Assembly: GCF_003461625.1 (NCBI RefSeq)
Contig: NZ_QTXL01000003.1
Coordinates: 186,001-250,000 of the forward strand
DNA: 64,000 bases
Direction: 5' to 3'
Source: Clostridium sp. AF15-31
GTDB lineage: Bacteria > Bacillota > Clostridia > Lachnospirales > Lachnospiraceae
Positions 33,287 through 41,477 of this stretch are shown here, in pieces. Each line of letters begins with the position of its first letter. Position 1 is the stretch's first letter. Below the pieces are notes generated by a model. It searched no databases. It saw only the letters and a list, made by a program, of their open reading frames with translations, and had not been told where the DNA came from. The position numbers and the translations under genes were made by a program.

Positions 33287-36007
33287 TTAAGCATCTTTTC
33301 CTATCGAAAGGAATCCATTCTCATTTGCCTTAAGAAGGAATGCAAGACCAATGTTCTTTCTGTTTTCACCTGTTGCTTTGTAGATCTCACCAGTCTCAAC
33401 CAGAGATTTTGCAATCGTGTTCAATACATCTTTAAACTGCATCATCTCCCGTCTGTCCTTCGAACTAAGCTTAAAGATATACTGATTCTTTGAGCTGATC
33501 AAAAGAATACTGTATGTATGGATGTTATCCTTCGAACTTCTGATCGCAGAACCGATCATTCTGGAGTTCGCAATAATAACCTCTGCATTCTCATCTGGCA
33601 GATATTCTGATACAATCAGTTTATAAATCTTCAGATAATCCTGCTCTGCTGTCGCATTGACAGGCATCTCAGCCACCGCAAATTCAACAACAGAATCGGC
33701 GAGCTTGATCGTACCGCCTTCATCATTGATCGTTGCTGAACATTCTTTTGGAACACATAAGCGGAAAAACTTGTTCTCCACAATCTTCTGTCCCTTACCC
33801 GGTTCACGGATAATCAGATCTACATAATGCATTTCCAGTTTGTTCATCGCTACGATAGCAGTCTCATCACCGGTCTCTGCAAGCTCGATCAGTGCATCAT
33901 ACAAACTCCAGATCTGCTGTGTTGTAAACGGAACCAGTTCAAACAGCTTTTCGATAGCCGGAACGTAACCCATACTTGCATTTTCGATATAGAGCTTGAT
34001 AGCCTCTTCGTTATCGAGTCCCTTTTCAACCTTATAATTAATAACTCTGAACAGATTTTCCTTATCCCAGTCATCAAAGTTCGCATTAAAGGCTTTCTCA
34101 AAATACTTGATACTCTTGATCTCGCCCTTATAATTTTCCTGTTTCTCCTGAAGCTGATAGATACGTCCAAGTTCATATCCTGCTCTAGCACTTCCAAGTC
34201 CAAGTGCTTCCAGATATGCTTTCTCAATCTCGTACGGCGTTGCTATATAGAAAATCTGCTGTTGTTTCATCATTGCGATCTTAATTGCTGCAGATTCACT
34301 TCCTGCCTGAACCGCTCTTTCCCATTTCTCAACGGCCGTCTGGAGATCTTCACCCTTCAGTTCCTCAAGATCCTTGATATAACCTTCTGCTTCCGGTATA
34401 CCGTTCTCTCTTGCCTTCTTGAAATATTCCAGAGCCTTTCTTCCATCTCTCTTGGTACGGAGTAATCCATAATAATAAATACGTCCCAGATAGAATGCAA
34501 CTCGCTTATGTCCCAGCCGTTCTGCATTCTCGTACCAGTTCAAAGCTTTCATGTAATCTTTCATCTGCTGATCGTATACATTACCAATCAGGAACGCAAG
34601 TTCCGGATCCTTCGTTGCTTCAAACAACTGCTTTGCATAACTGATCGTCTTTTCCAGATCACGGTATGGGCTGTCCTCATCATAGTATAGCTCTACAAGC
34701 AGATAACTTGCTTTGATGCTTCCAAACTTCAGTGCCTGCTTTGCAGCCTTCATGGCACCTTCATAATCTTCCAGATAGTAACAGTAGATTGCTTCATTGT
34801 AATACTGCATATCTCTCCGGTTTGCACTTTCTTCACTGACCAGTGTCGGATCAATAAATGCAAATGAGTTTGCTACCTCGAAGATAATCTCCTCGTACTG
34901 TTCAATGATCTCCATCGTTGCACATACGAAACGCATACATGCCAGTCGTCTTCCCTGATAGAACGCAAATGAAACAATACCCTTTTCCATATCCTTATGG
35001 TAGTATGTCGTGCAGATACCATCTGCATACTCTGTAATATATGCTTTCAACTGTAAATCTTCGTCAAATGCATCATTACAATATCTCAGATAGTTTTCCA
35101 ACGTCTTCTTAGAATCCTTTGGTATACTGTCGTAATAAACATAGATTGCAAAGTCTTTATATGTAAGACTTGGTGCGTAATATTCTTCACCGGTTGACTC
35201 ATTAATCGTCTTTACCCAGTCTTTTGGAAGTTTGTGGATATATCCTTCCACCTGATTGTGTACATAGGAATACTGATACTGTAACCTGGATGCCTCGATC
35301 ACCTTATATCGTGGCTCTTTTCCCTTTTCTTTTCTTCTCTGGGAAATCTCCGTATACAGCTTATCTTTTTCCTCAAATTCCAGACTGTCTTCATGTGTGC
35401 TTGCATATAACACGCGCTCATAAGATGCCCTTGCCTTTGCATCACCGGCATCAGCAAGCTTCTTATACCACTGCATTGCCTTTTCCAGATCAACAGGAAC
35501 GACGAAATCACTCTTATTTCCATATTCATCAATCCGGTTCAGACCGCTTTCATAAATAGAACCAAGGCTCATGTATGCTGCCTTGATACCATAATCCGTT
35601 GCTGCCATCTCGAAGTACTTGATTGCCTTTGAAAAATTCTGGATTTCCAGCATCATCTTAGCAAGCTTGTATATCACATCACCATCACGGTTCTGATTCA
35701 CATACTTCTCGTAGTACTTTGTAGACTTGTTCATATCTACATTTATTTTTGCGTTGCGGTAAACACCCTTTTCATAAAACTCAGCAAGTGCGAGAAGGGC
35801 ATCATCTCCATATGATTTGTACTGGGTATCCATAATACCGATATCTGCAACCTGTTCCAGTATCTTAACAGATTCTTCAGAATCACCATTATCCATAAGA
35901 TTCATAGCCTTGTTATACTGTAACTCTACATTATTAACCGGCGCTTTCTTTTTCGAGAATCTGGACACGAAAGGTATTTTCTTAAAAATCCCATCAAAAA
36001 ATCCCAT
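33287..36007 (-). CDS. SEL1/TPR-repeat protein
   Basis: 906 residues from the ATG at 36007 (GGAGG 8 bases before it); a GTG 21 bases upstream is less likely. The N-terminus MGFFDGIFKKIPFVSRFSKKK is an amphipathic basic stretch that may sit on the membrane. Residues about 40-230 and 400-700 are SEL1-like helical pairs (for example ALLALAEFYEKGVYRNAKIN, AFYLGRIYYYGLLRTKRDGR). The last 200 residues are alpha/beta, resembling domains found fused to scaffolds, and the middle has a Tyr/Asp-rich non-repeat region. SEL1 proteins are scaffolds; the partner is not known. Single gene between the Crh-like gene and the ATPase. Confidence 0.85.
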   Translation of the reverse strand: MGFFDGIFKKIPFVSRFSKKKAPVNNVELQYNKAMNLMDNGDSEESVKILEQVADIGIMDTQYKSYGDDALLALAEFYEKGVYRNAKINVDMNKSTKYYEKYVNQNRDGDVIYKLAKMMLEIQNFSKAIKYFEMAATDYGIKAAYMSLGSIYESGLNRIDEYGNKSDFVVPVDLEKAMQWYKKLADAGDAKARASYERVLYASTHEDSLEFEEKDKLYTEISQRRKEKGKEPRYKVIEASRLQYQYSYVHNQVEGYIHKLPKDWVKTINESTGEEYYAPSLTYKDFAIYVYYDSIPKDSKKTLENYLRYCNDAFDEDLQLKAYITEYADGICTTYYHKDMEKGIVSFAFYQGRRLACMRFVCATMEIIEQYEEIIFEVANSFAFIDPTLVSEESANRRDMQYYNEAIYCYYLEDYEGAMKAAKQALKFGSIKASYLLVELYYDEDSPYRDLEKTISYAKQLFEATKDPELAFLIGNVYDQQMKDYMKALNWYENAERLGHKRVAFYLGRIYYYGLLRTKRDGRKALEYFKKARENGIPEAEGYIKDLEELKGEDLQTAVEKWERAVQAGSESAAIKIAMMKQQQIFYIATPYEIEKAYLEALGLGSARAGYELGRIYQLQEKQENYKGEIKSIKYFEKAFNANFDDWDKENLFRVINYKVEKGLDNEEAIKLYIENASMGYVPAIEKLFELVPFTTQQIWSLYDALIELAETGDETAIVAMNKLEMHYVDLIIREPGKGQKIVENKFFRLCVPKECSATINDEGGTIKLADSVVEFAVAEMPVNATAEQDYLKIYKLIVSEYLPDENAEVIIANSRMIGSAIRSSKDNIHTYSILLISSKNQYIFKLSSKDRREMMQFKDVLNTIAKSLVETGEIYKATGENRKNIGLAFLLKANENGFLSIGKDA

Positions 36008-36104
36008 ATCTGCTTCCTCCGATGACACATATCCATTAATAATCTGATTTTATCACATTCAACCAAAGCGTGCAATAAAAACACCAATTAATTAACAGAA
36101 GATT

Positions 36105-36362
36105 TTATGCATTCGCTGTCAGATATTCTGAGATCTCCTTTACTGCTGCTGCTTCATCTTTTCCATCTGCAATGACCGTAATCTCCTGTCCTTCTGTAAA
36201 TCCCATACTCATCATGCCCATAATGCTCTTGGCATTGATTTTTTTGTCATCTGATACAAGATGGATCTGGCTCTCATACTGACTTGCGATCTGTACAAGT
36301 ACTGCCACTGGTCTTTCTTCGGTTCCTTCGGTCATGGCTACCTTAACTGTTCTTTCTAACAT
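36105..36362 (-). CDS. crh: HPr-family protein lacking the phosphorylated His15 (Crh-like)
   Basis: 85 residues of HPr fold. Position 15 is Glu in GTEERPVAVL where HPr has His in GLHARPA, so it cannot take phosphate from enzyme I or pass it to sugar transporters. The regulatory Ser46 in INAKSIMGMMSMG is intact, so HPr kinase/phosphorylase can still act on it. This is the arrangement of Bacillus Crh (Gln15, Ser46), a CcpA corepressor, and the gene sits right after rapZ and whiA, as crh does in Bacillus, and four genes below hprK. The symbol is by analogy; function in this organism is inference. Ribosome site GGAGG and the nine-base gap from whiA show cotranscription. Confidence 0.85.
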   Translation of the reverse strand: MLERTVKVAMTEGTEERPVAVLVQIASQYESQIHLVSDDKKINAKSIMGMMSMGFTEGQEITVIADGKDEAAAVKEISEYLTANA

Positions 36363-36371
36363 TTTTTCCTC

Positions 36372-37343
36372 CTACACATACGACTTTTGTCTTAGGTCTT
36401 CTGCTATTTCACTTATTTTTCTTAATCTATGATTGACTCCCGATTTTCCAATGGGAGGATTCATCATCTCGCCTAATTCTTTCAGCGACGCATCCGGTTC
36501 TTCCAGCCGGAGTTCTGCAAGACTCCGCAGATTATCCGGAAGATATGTGATACCTCTTGTTTCTATCACATAATTGATATCCTGGATCTGTCGGACAGCC
36601 GCACTGACTGTTTTATTCAGATTCGCTGCTTCGCAATTTACCCTGCGGTTTACATTATTACTTATATCTTTTAATATTCTCACATTTTCCATATTCATTA
36701 AAGAAATGTGAGCGCCCATGATGTTCAACATATCAACGATCATGGTTCCATCCTTTATATAACAGACACTATACTTTTTTCTGGCAATGACACGGCTTTC
36801 GATATCAAGCTCCGCCATGATCTTCCCGATCATTCCGGCACGATCCTCATTATTACAGACGATCTCCAGATGATATCCTTTCTTCGGATCACTGACTGAT
36901 CCGGATGTCATAAATACACCTTTGATAAATGCCCGTTTGCAGCATTGCTGCTGCACAACCATCCGGTTGACTGTCATATCCTGACAGCTTACCTTTGCTA
37001 CGCCATTCTGAGATATCCCAAAATCAGGCGAGAGCTTCAGTGTCTGCATCATCCGTTCGATCTCCTGTTGCTGATCTAACACCATCCGGTAGATTCGGCT
37101 GTTGCTCCCGGTTCTTTTTACGGAACATTCCATACGGATATCAAATAATACCTTGATCAAAGCTGCCATCGTCTTTGCTATAATACTGCGTTCTGTCGTT
37201 ATACAGAGTTTAAAGAGTGAACCATTCCTGTACCATACATCTGCCACCATCGACATCATTCCTGAAAGCTCTGCGATCCTGCAGTGTCTGGCACTGCTGA
37301 TATTCTTCGCAAGTTCTGCTTTTACTTCCGAGGAAAAGGACAT
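36372..37343 (-). CDS. whiA: DNA-binding protein WhiA
   Basis: LAGLIDADG-like N-terminal fold joined to a helix-turn-helix C-terminal domain, about 323 residues. Signatures: SFSSEVKAELAKN at the start; LEIVCNNEDRAGMIG; C-terminal NLRSLAELRLEEPDASLKEL and MNPPIGKSGVNHRLRKISEIAE (helix-turn-helix). WhiA controls division-related genes and has lost homing-nuclease residues. ATG at 37343 is eight bases after AGGAG; a GTG 9 bases upstream overlaps the site. Between rapZ (17 bases) and the Crh-like gene (9 bases). Confidence 0.95.
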   Translation of the reverse strand: MSFSSEVKAELAKNISSARHCRIAELSGMMSMVADVWYRNGSLFKLCITTERSIIAKTMAALIKVLFDIRMECSVKRTGSNSRIYRMVLDQQQEIERMMQTLKLSPDFGISQNGVAKVSCQDMTVNRMVVQQQCCKRAFIKGVFMTSGSVSDPKKGYHLEIVCNNEDRAGMIGKIMAELDIESRVIARKKYSVCYIKDGTMIVDMLNIMGAHISLMNMENVRILKDISNNVNRRVNCEAANLNKTVSAAVRQIQDINYVIETRGITYLPDNLRSLAELRLEEPDASLKELGEMMNPPIGKSGVNHRLRKISEIAEDLRQKSYV

Positions 37344-37359
37344 ATGTCTCACTCCTGTT

Positions 37360-38238
37360 CTACAATTTCTTTACGACTGCATCTTTTCCGATATCACGGT
37401 GATATATTCTCACAGTGTATGTGGATTTCTGCAGACGATTATATACTTCATTCGCGATCGTTACAGAACGGTGTTTACCACCGGTACAGCCGATCGAGAT
37501 AACAAGCTGGTTTTTGCCTTCTTTAATATAATTCGGAATCAGGAACTGTACCAGATCTATAAATTTATCCAGAAATTCCGGTCCTTCCTTACAGTTCATG
37601 ACATAATCCTGAATCACCTTATCATTTCCGGTCAGTGGTCTCAATTCTTCATCATAATAAGGATTTGGCAGGAATCTTACATCCTGCACAATATCCGAAT
37701 CTCTTGGGATTCCATATTTGAAGCCAAATGACATAATGGTAATGATAAAATTCCCATATTCCATATTCTGCACAAAGATCTTATCCAGTTCAGATTTAAA
37801 CTCCCGAACCAACAAATTCGTTGTATCTATGATATAATCGGCTTCATCCTTGATAAAGCCGATCAGTTCTCTTTCTTTTTTGATACCATCTATGATCCTT
37901 CCGTTCTTTGCAGATAATGGATGATTCCTTCTTGTTTCCTTGAACCGTTTTACCAGCTTCTCATCTGAACATTCCATAAACAGGATCTCATACTGGTATC
38001 CATTTTCTTTCATGTCATTTAAGCAGGCATTCAACTGGCTTAACGCTCTTCCGCTCCGGATATCGACACTGATCGCCACGTTATCAACTTGAATCTGTTC
38101 ATCATATGCAATTTCCGCAAAACGCTTAATAAGCTGGATTGGGAGATTATCCACACAGAAGTATCCTGCATCCTCCAGCGTTTTCATCGCTGTTGTCTTT
38201 CCTGCGCCGCTCATTCCTGTCACAATTACAAATCTCAT
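37360..38238 (-). CDS. rapZ: RNase adapter / nucleotide-binding protein RapZ (YvcJ)
   Basis: 292 residues. P-loop VTGMSGAGKTTAMKTL at the N-terminus; GCTGGKHRSVTIANEVYNRL near the C-terminus, the signature of the RapZ C-terminal domain. The Firmicute member binds nucleotide and has an unclear role; in E. coli it directs RNase E on GlmZ. Here the start follows the murB stop within a base, so translation is coupled. Conserved pair rapZ-whiA is retained; the usual intervening yvcK is absent. Confidence 0.96.
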   Translation of the reverse strand: MRFVIVTGMSGAGKTTAMKTLEDAGYFCVDNLPIQLIKRFAEIAYDEQIQVDNVAISVDIRSGRALSQLNACLNDMKENGYQYEILFMECSDEKLVKRFKETRRNHPLSAKNGRIIDGIKKERELIGFIKDEADYIIDTTNLLVREFKSELDKIFVQNMEYGNFIITIMSFGFKYGIPRDSDIVQDVRFLPNPYYDEELRPLTGNDKVIQDYVMNCKEGPEFLDKFIDLVQFLIPNYIKEGKNQLVISIGCTGGKHRSVTIANEVYNRLQKSTYTVRIYHRDIGKDAVVKKL

Positions 38239-38239
38239 C

Positions 38240-39148
38240 CTAGAATGCCCCCAGTGTCTTTATCTCAAGCTCCAGATCCACACCGGAACTGTCTTTTACT
38301 TTTTTCTTTACGTCGTCTACCAACTGCATGACATCAGCCGCCGTTGCGCCGCCTTTGTTCACCACAAAACCACAATGCTTCTCTGATACCTGAGCTCCTC
38401 CTACAGTATAACCGCGAAGTCCCGCATCCATGATCAGTTTTCCTGCAAAATATCCCTCCGGTCGTTTAAAAGTCGATCCTGCCGACGGATATTCCAGTGG
38501 CTGCTTTGAGATTCTCGCTTCTGCCAGCCGTTTCATCTCTTCATCTATCTTATCCATATCTCCGGTCTGAAGTTCAATTACAGCTTCCAGCACAACCAGA
38601 CCATCCTGTTCTGCCTTACTGTGGCGGTAGCCGAATTCCATATCTGCACCCGCGATCTCATAGATCTGTCCATCCTGATCCAGCACCTTTACAGATGTGA
38701 TAATATGCTTCATCTCTCCGCCATATGCTCCTGCATTCATATAAACAGCACCACCAACGCTACCCGGTATACCAGATGCAAATTCCATTCCGGTCAGTCC
38801 GTGCTGTTTTGCTGTTACCGCAGTTTTGATCAGGGATGCACCTGCCTGCGCAGTGATCCTTGTTCCTTCCACCGTGATCCTAGACATTCCATCTGCTATA
38901 TGAATGATCATTCCACGATAGCCATCATCTGATACCAGTAAGTTGCTTCCATTTCCCATAATAAAAAACGGAACTTTTTCCTTTTTACAGAGGTCTGCAA
39001 GCTCTGCGATCTGCTCCGGTTTCTCCGGTTCAGCAATAAAATCTGCTTTTCCACCGATCCGGAAGGTTGTATATCGGTTCAAAGGTTCTTTTGTTTTTAT
39101 TCTGTTTTCTCCTGTGATCGCTGCTGCGCTCTCATAAAACGATGTCAT
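38240..39148 (-). CDS. murB: UDP-N-acetylenolpyruvoylglucosamine reductase
   Basis: FAD enzyme reducing enolpyruvyl-UDP-GlcNAc to UDP-MurNAc. 302 residues. N-terminal FAD loop RYTTFRIGGKADF, GNGSNLLVSDDG, GIPGSVGGAVYMNAGAYGGEM, catalytic serine in PSAGSTFKRPEG, and VSEKHCGFVVNKGGATAADV. It is the short type II MurB without the tyrosine loop of type I. The gene is the first of the murB-rapZ-whiA-Crh-like unit; 244 bases separate it from glk. Confidence 0.96.
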   Translation of the reverse strand: MTSFYESAAAITGENRIKTKEPLNRYTTFRIGGKADFIAEPEKPEQIAELADLCKKEKVPFFIMGNGSNLLVSDDGYRGMIIHIADGMSRITVEGTRITAQAGASLIKTAVTAKQHGLTGMEFASGIPGSVGGAVYMNAGAYGGEMKHIITSVKVLDQDGQIYEIAGADMEFGYRHSKAEQDGLVVLEAVIELQTGDMDKIDEEMKRLAEARISKQPLEYPSAGSTFKRPEGYFAGKLIMDAGLRGYTVGGAQVSEKHCGFVVNKGGATAADVMQLVDDVKKKVKDSSGVDLELEIKTLGAF

Positions 39149-39217
39149 ATAATTTTAAACTCCTGACCTGTTTTTATTCCGGATTCTCAAGAATCTTATA
39201 AACCTGATAGACAAAAC

Positions 39218-39307
39218 AAAGCCTTTAACATAAGGTTTTGCATGCTGTTCCAGTTGATTTCTCAAAATCTCAAACACTACCACACAATATCATACATTAA
39301 AGGCTTT
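39218..39307 (-). terminator. Weak long-loop hairpin between glk and murB
   Basis: AAAGCCTTTAA (39218-39228) pairs with TTAAAGGCTTT (39297-39307) across a 68-base loop. It could end hprK-glk transcription on the minus strand, but the loop is long and only a short T tract follows. Confidence 0.3.
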
Positions 39308-39392
39308 TAGAATTCAATATTAAAAATGTATAGAATTTTCAGGGCGTTTCAACCCGATTTATGTAATTTACACATAGTTTACTTAATACTTT

Positions 39393-40334
39393 TTACTGAT
39401 TCAGTATACTGCACGCACCACCATACATACCCGCATCGTTACCAAGCGTAGCAAGTGCAAACTTGGTCTGTCTGCATGCATGAAATGCATATTGTGCAAA
39501 ATATTTTGCAGTTGTATCGATCAGGATATCTCCTGCTCTGGATACGCCACCACCGATTACGAAGATTTCAGGATCTACTACACATGCGATCTGGGCAAGT
39601 GCTTTTCCAAGAACCTTTCCATGATTTTCTACCAGTGTTGCTGCAAGCTCATCACCTTCTTTTGCTGCATCAAAGATCTCTTTTGCTGAAATGTACTGGA
39701 TCTGACGAAGCTTGGATGGCTTGTCTGTTGTATTTAAAATGATCTTTGCCATACGAACGATACCGGTTGCTGATGTATACTGTTCCAGACAGCCCTTGTT
39801 ACCACATCCGCATACTTCTGTCTCGTCGTCATTTACACAAATATGTCCGATCTCACCGCCTGCACCGTTGGTTCCCGCGAGCATCTTGCCATTTAAAATA
39901 ATACCGCCGCCGACACCGGTTCCAAGTGTTACCATTACGATATCCTTATGGCCTTTTCCGCCGCCCTGCCACATCTCACCGAGTGCTGCCATGTTTGCAT
40001 CATTTCCGGCTTTTACAGGAAGGTCTAATAATTTGCTGAGTTCTTCTTCTACATTGAAGATTCCCCATCCAAGGTTTACACATTTGATAACCGTGCCGTC
40101 TGCCTTTACAGGACCCGGAACACCCATTCCAACACCTGCTACATCAGACTTCTCGATCCTTTTCTCTGCCAGTTTATCTTCAACAGATGCTGCGATATCG
40201 CTTAAGATATATTTTCCGCCTTCATCTGTTCTTGTTGTGATCTCCCATTTCTCAACCATCTCACCCTGTGTTGTAAACAGACCGATCTTTACGGTTGTTC
40301 CTCCGATATCTACTCCAAATACATAGTTTGCCAT
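39393..40334 (-). CDS. glk: ROK-family glucokinase
   Basis: Phosphorylates glucose with ATP. About 313 residues from the ATG at 40334, which has AGGAGGAGC before it; the ORF's first ATG at 40361 lies inside hprK and has no site. ADP/ATP loops: VFGVDIGGTTVKIGLF and VTLGTGVGGGIILNG; zinc loop CGCGNKGCLEQY; substrate motif GAGGEIGHI. ROK proteins include repressors, but no helix-turn-helix is present, so this is a kinase. It overlaps nothing and starts four bases after hprK stops, linking glucose entry to HPr kinase. Confidence 0.93.
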   Translation of the reverse strand: MANYVFGVDIGGTTVKIGLFTTQGEMVEKWEITTRTDEGGKYILSDIAASVEDKLAEKRIEKSDVAGVGMGVPGPVKADGTVIKCVNLGWGIFNVEEELSKLLDLPVKAGNDANMAALGEMWQGGGKGHKDIVMVTLGTGVGGGIILNGKMLAGTNGAGGEIGHICVNDDETEVCGCGNKGCLEQYTSATGIVRMAKIILNTTDKPSKLRQIQYISAKEIFDAAKEGDELAATLVENHGKVLGKALAQIACVVDPEIFVIGGGVSRAGDILIDTTAKYFAQYAFHACRQTKFALATLGNDAGMYGGACSILNQ

Positions 40335-40338
40335 TTTT

Positions 40339-41289
40339 CTACTGCTCCTCCTTATTTGCATTGCCCTTCATGATATTCTGCGTCACTCTGTTATATAATT
40401 CCTGTGCCGCATTATATCCCATCTTCTTCTGTCTATGGTTAACCGCTGCAGATTCAACAATGATCGCGATATTTCTGCCCGGACGGATCGGAATATTATG
40501 ACTTACGACTTTATTTCCAAGAAATTCCGTGTACTGGTCTTCCAGTCCCAGACGGTCATACTCCGTATCCTTGCTCCACTCTTCCAGATTGATGACCAGA
40601 TCGATGTTCTGATCCAGCTTTACACATTCTACACCAAACAGTGATTTTACGTCAATGATTCCAATACCACGCAGCTCGATAAAATGTCTGGTAATATCCG
40701 GTGCTCGTCCAACCAGCGTCGCATCACTGACCTTCTTGATCTCAACCACATCATCTGCAACCAGACGGTGGCCTCTCTTGATCAGTTCCAGAGCAGCCTC
40801 CGATTTACCGATACCACTCTCACCCATGATCAGAACACCTTCGCCGTATACATCGACCAGTACAGCATGTACGGATATTCTTGGTGCCAGTTCTACATGG
40901 AGCCAACGATCTACCTCATGTACAAATGCAGATGTAACGGCACTTGATGTGAGGACAGGCACTCCGTGCTTCTTTCCTGCTTCTATAATAAATTCATATG
41001 GTTCCAGATCTCTGCAGAATATCAGACACGGCGGCTTATATGAGAAAAATTCATTTATGATCTTGATATTTTCTTCCTCTGTATGCATCGCTGCAATATA
41101 GGCATGTTCTACATTTCCGCATATCTGGATACGTCCTGCATCAAAATGTTCAAAGAATCCTCCAAACTGTACCGCCGGGCGGTTCATACCCGGATCCTGG
41201 ATCAGCACCTTATCGGTATCGATCTCCGGTGTATAATTCTTCAGATTCATTTTCTCTATGAGTTTGGATACTGTTATACTATAAACCAT
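40339..41289 (-). CDS. hprK: HPr kinase/phosphorylase
   Basis: Phosphorylates and dephosphorylates Ser46 of HPr and Crh in response to glycolytic state. 316 residues. N-terminal domain; then P-loop GESGIGKS (156-163) with following catalytic region LVADDVVEI and signature LRGIGIIDVKSLFGVE. A Lachnospiraceae operon hprK-glk-(murB-rapZ-whiA)-HPr-like is reconstructed. AGGAGGAG precedes the start. Divergent to uvrC across 188 bases. Confidence 0.96.
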   Translation of the reverse strand: MVYSITVSKLIEKMNLKNYTPEIDTDKVLIQDPGMNRPAVQFGGFFEHFDAGRIQICGNVEHAYIAAMHTEEENIKIINEFFSYKPPCLIFCRDLEPYEFIIEAGKKHGVPVLTSSAVTSAFVHEVDRWLHVELAPRISVHAVLVDVYGEGVLIMGESGIGKSEAALELIKRGHRLVADDVVEIKKVSDATLVGRAPDITRHFIELRGIGIIDVKSLFGVECVKLDQNIDLVINLEEWSKDTEYDRLGLEDQYTEFLGNKVVSHNIPIRPGRNIAIIVESAAVNHRQKKMGYNAAQELYNRVTQNIMKGNANKEEQ

Positions 41290-41477
41290 CTTCTCCTCCT
41301 GTTTTCCCTAGTTTCAGTTCTTGTTTCATTATATTCTACAACCTATTTATCGTCAATTCATCAATTTATTTTTTCAGGAAAAAAGCCACCTGTTTTCTGA
41401 ATCTTATGTTATACTGATTTTTATGTGTGAATCTGCTGTTTTTAGAATACGCAGCGGAAAGGATATGAATTCAAAGT

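Noticed and set aside
40335..40361. Upstream start for the glucokinase
   Set aside because: It overlaps the end of hprK and lacks a ribosome site; ATG at 40334 follows AGGAGGAGC.
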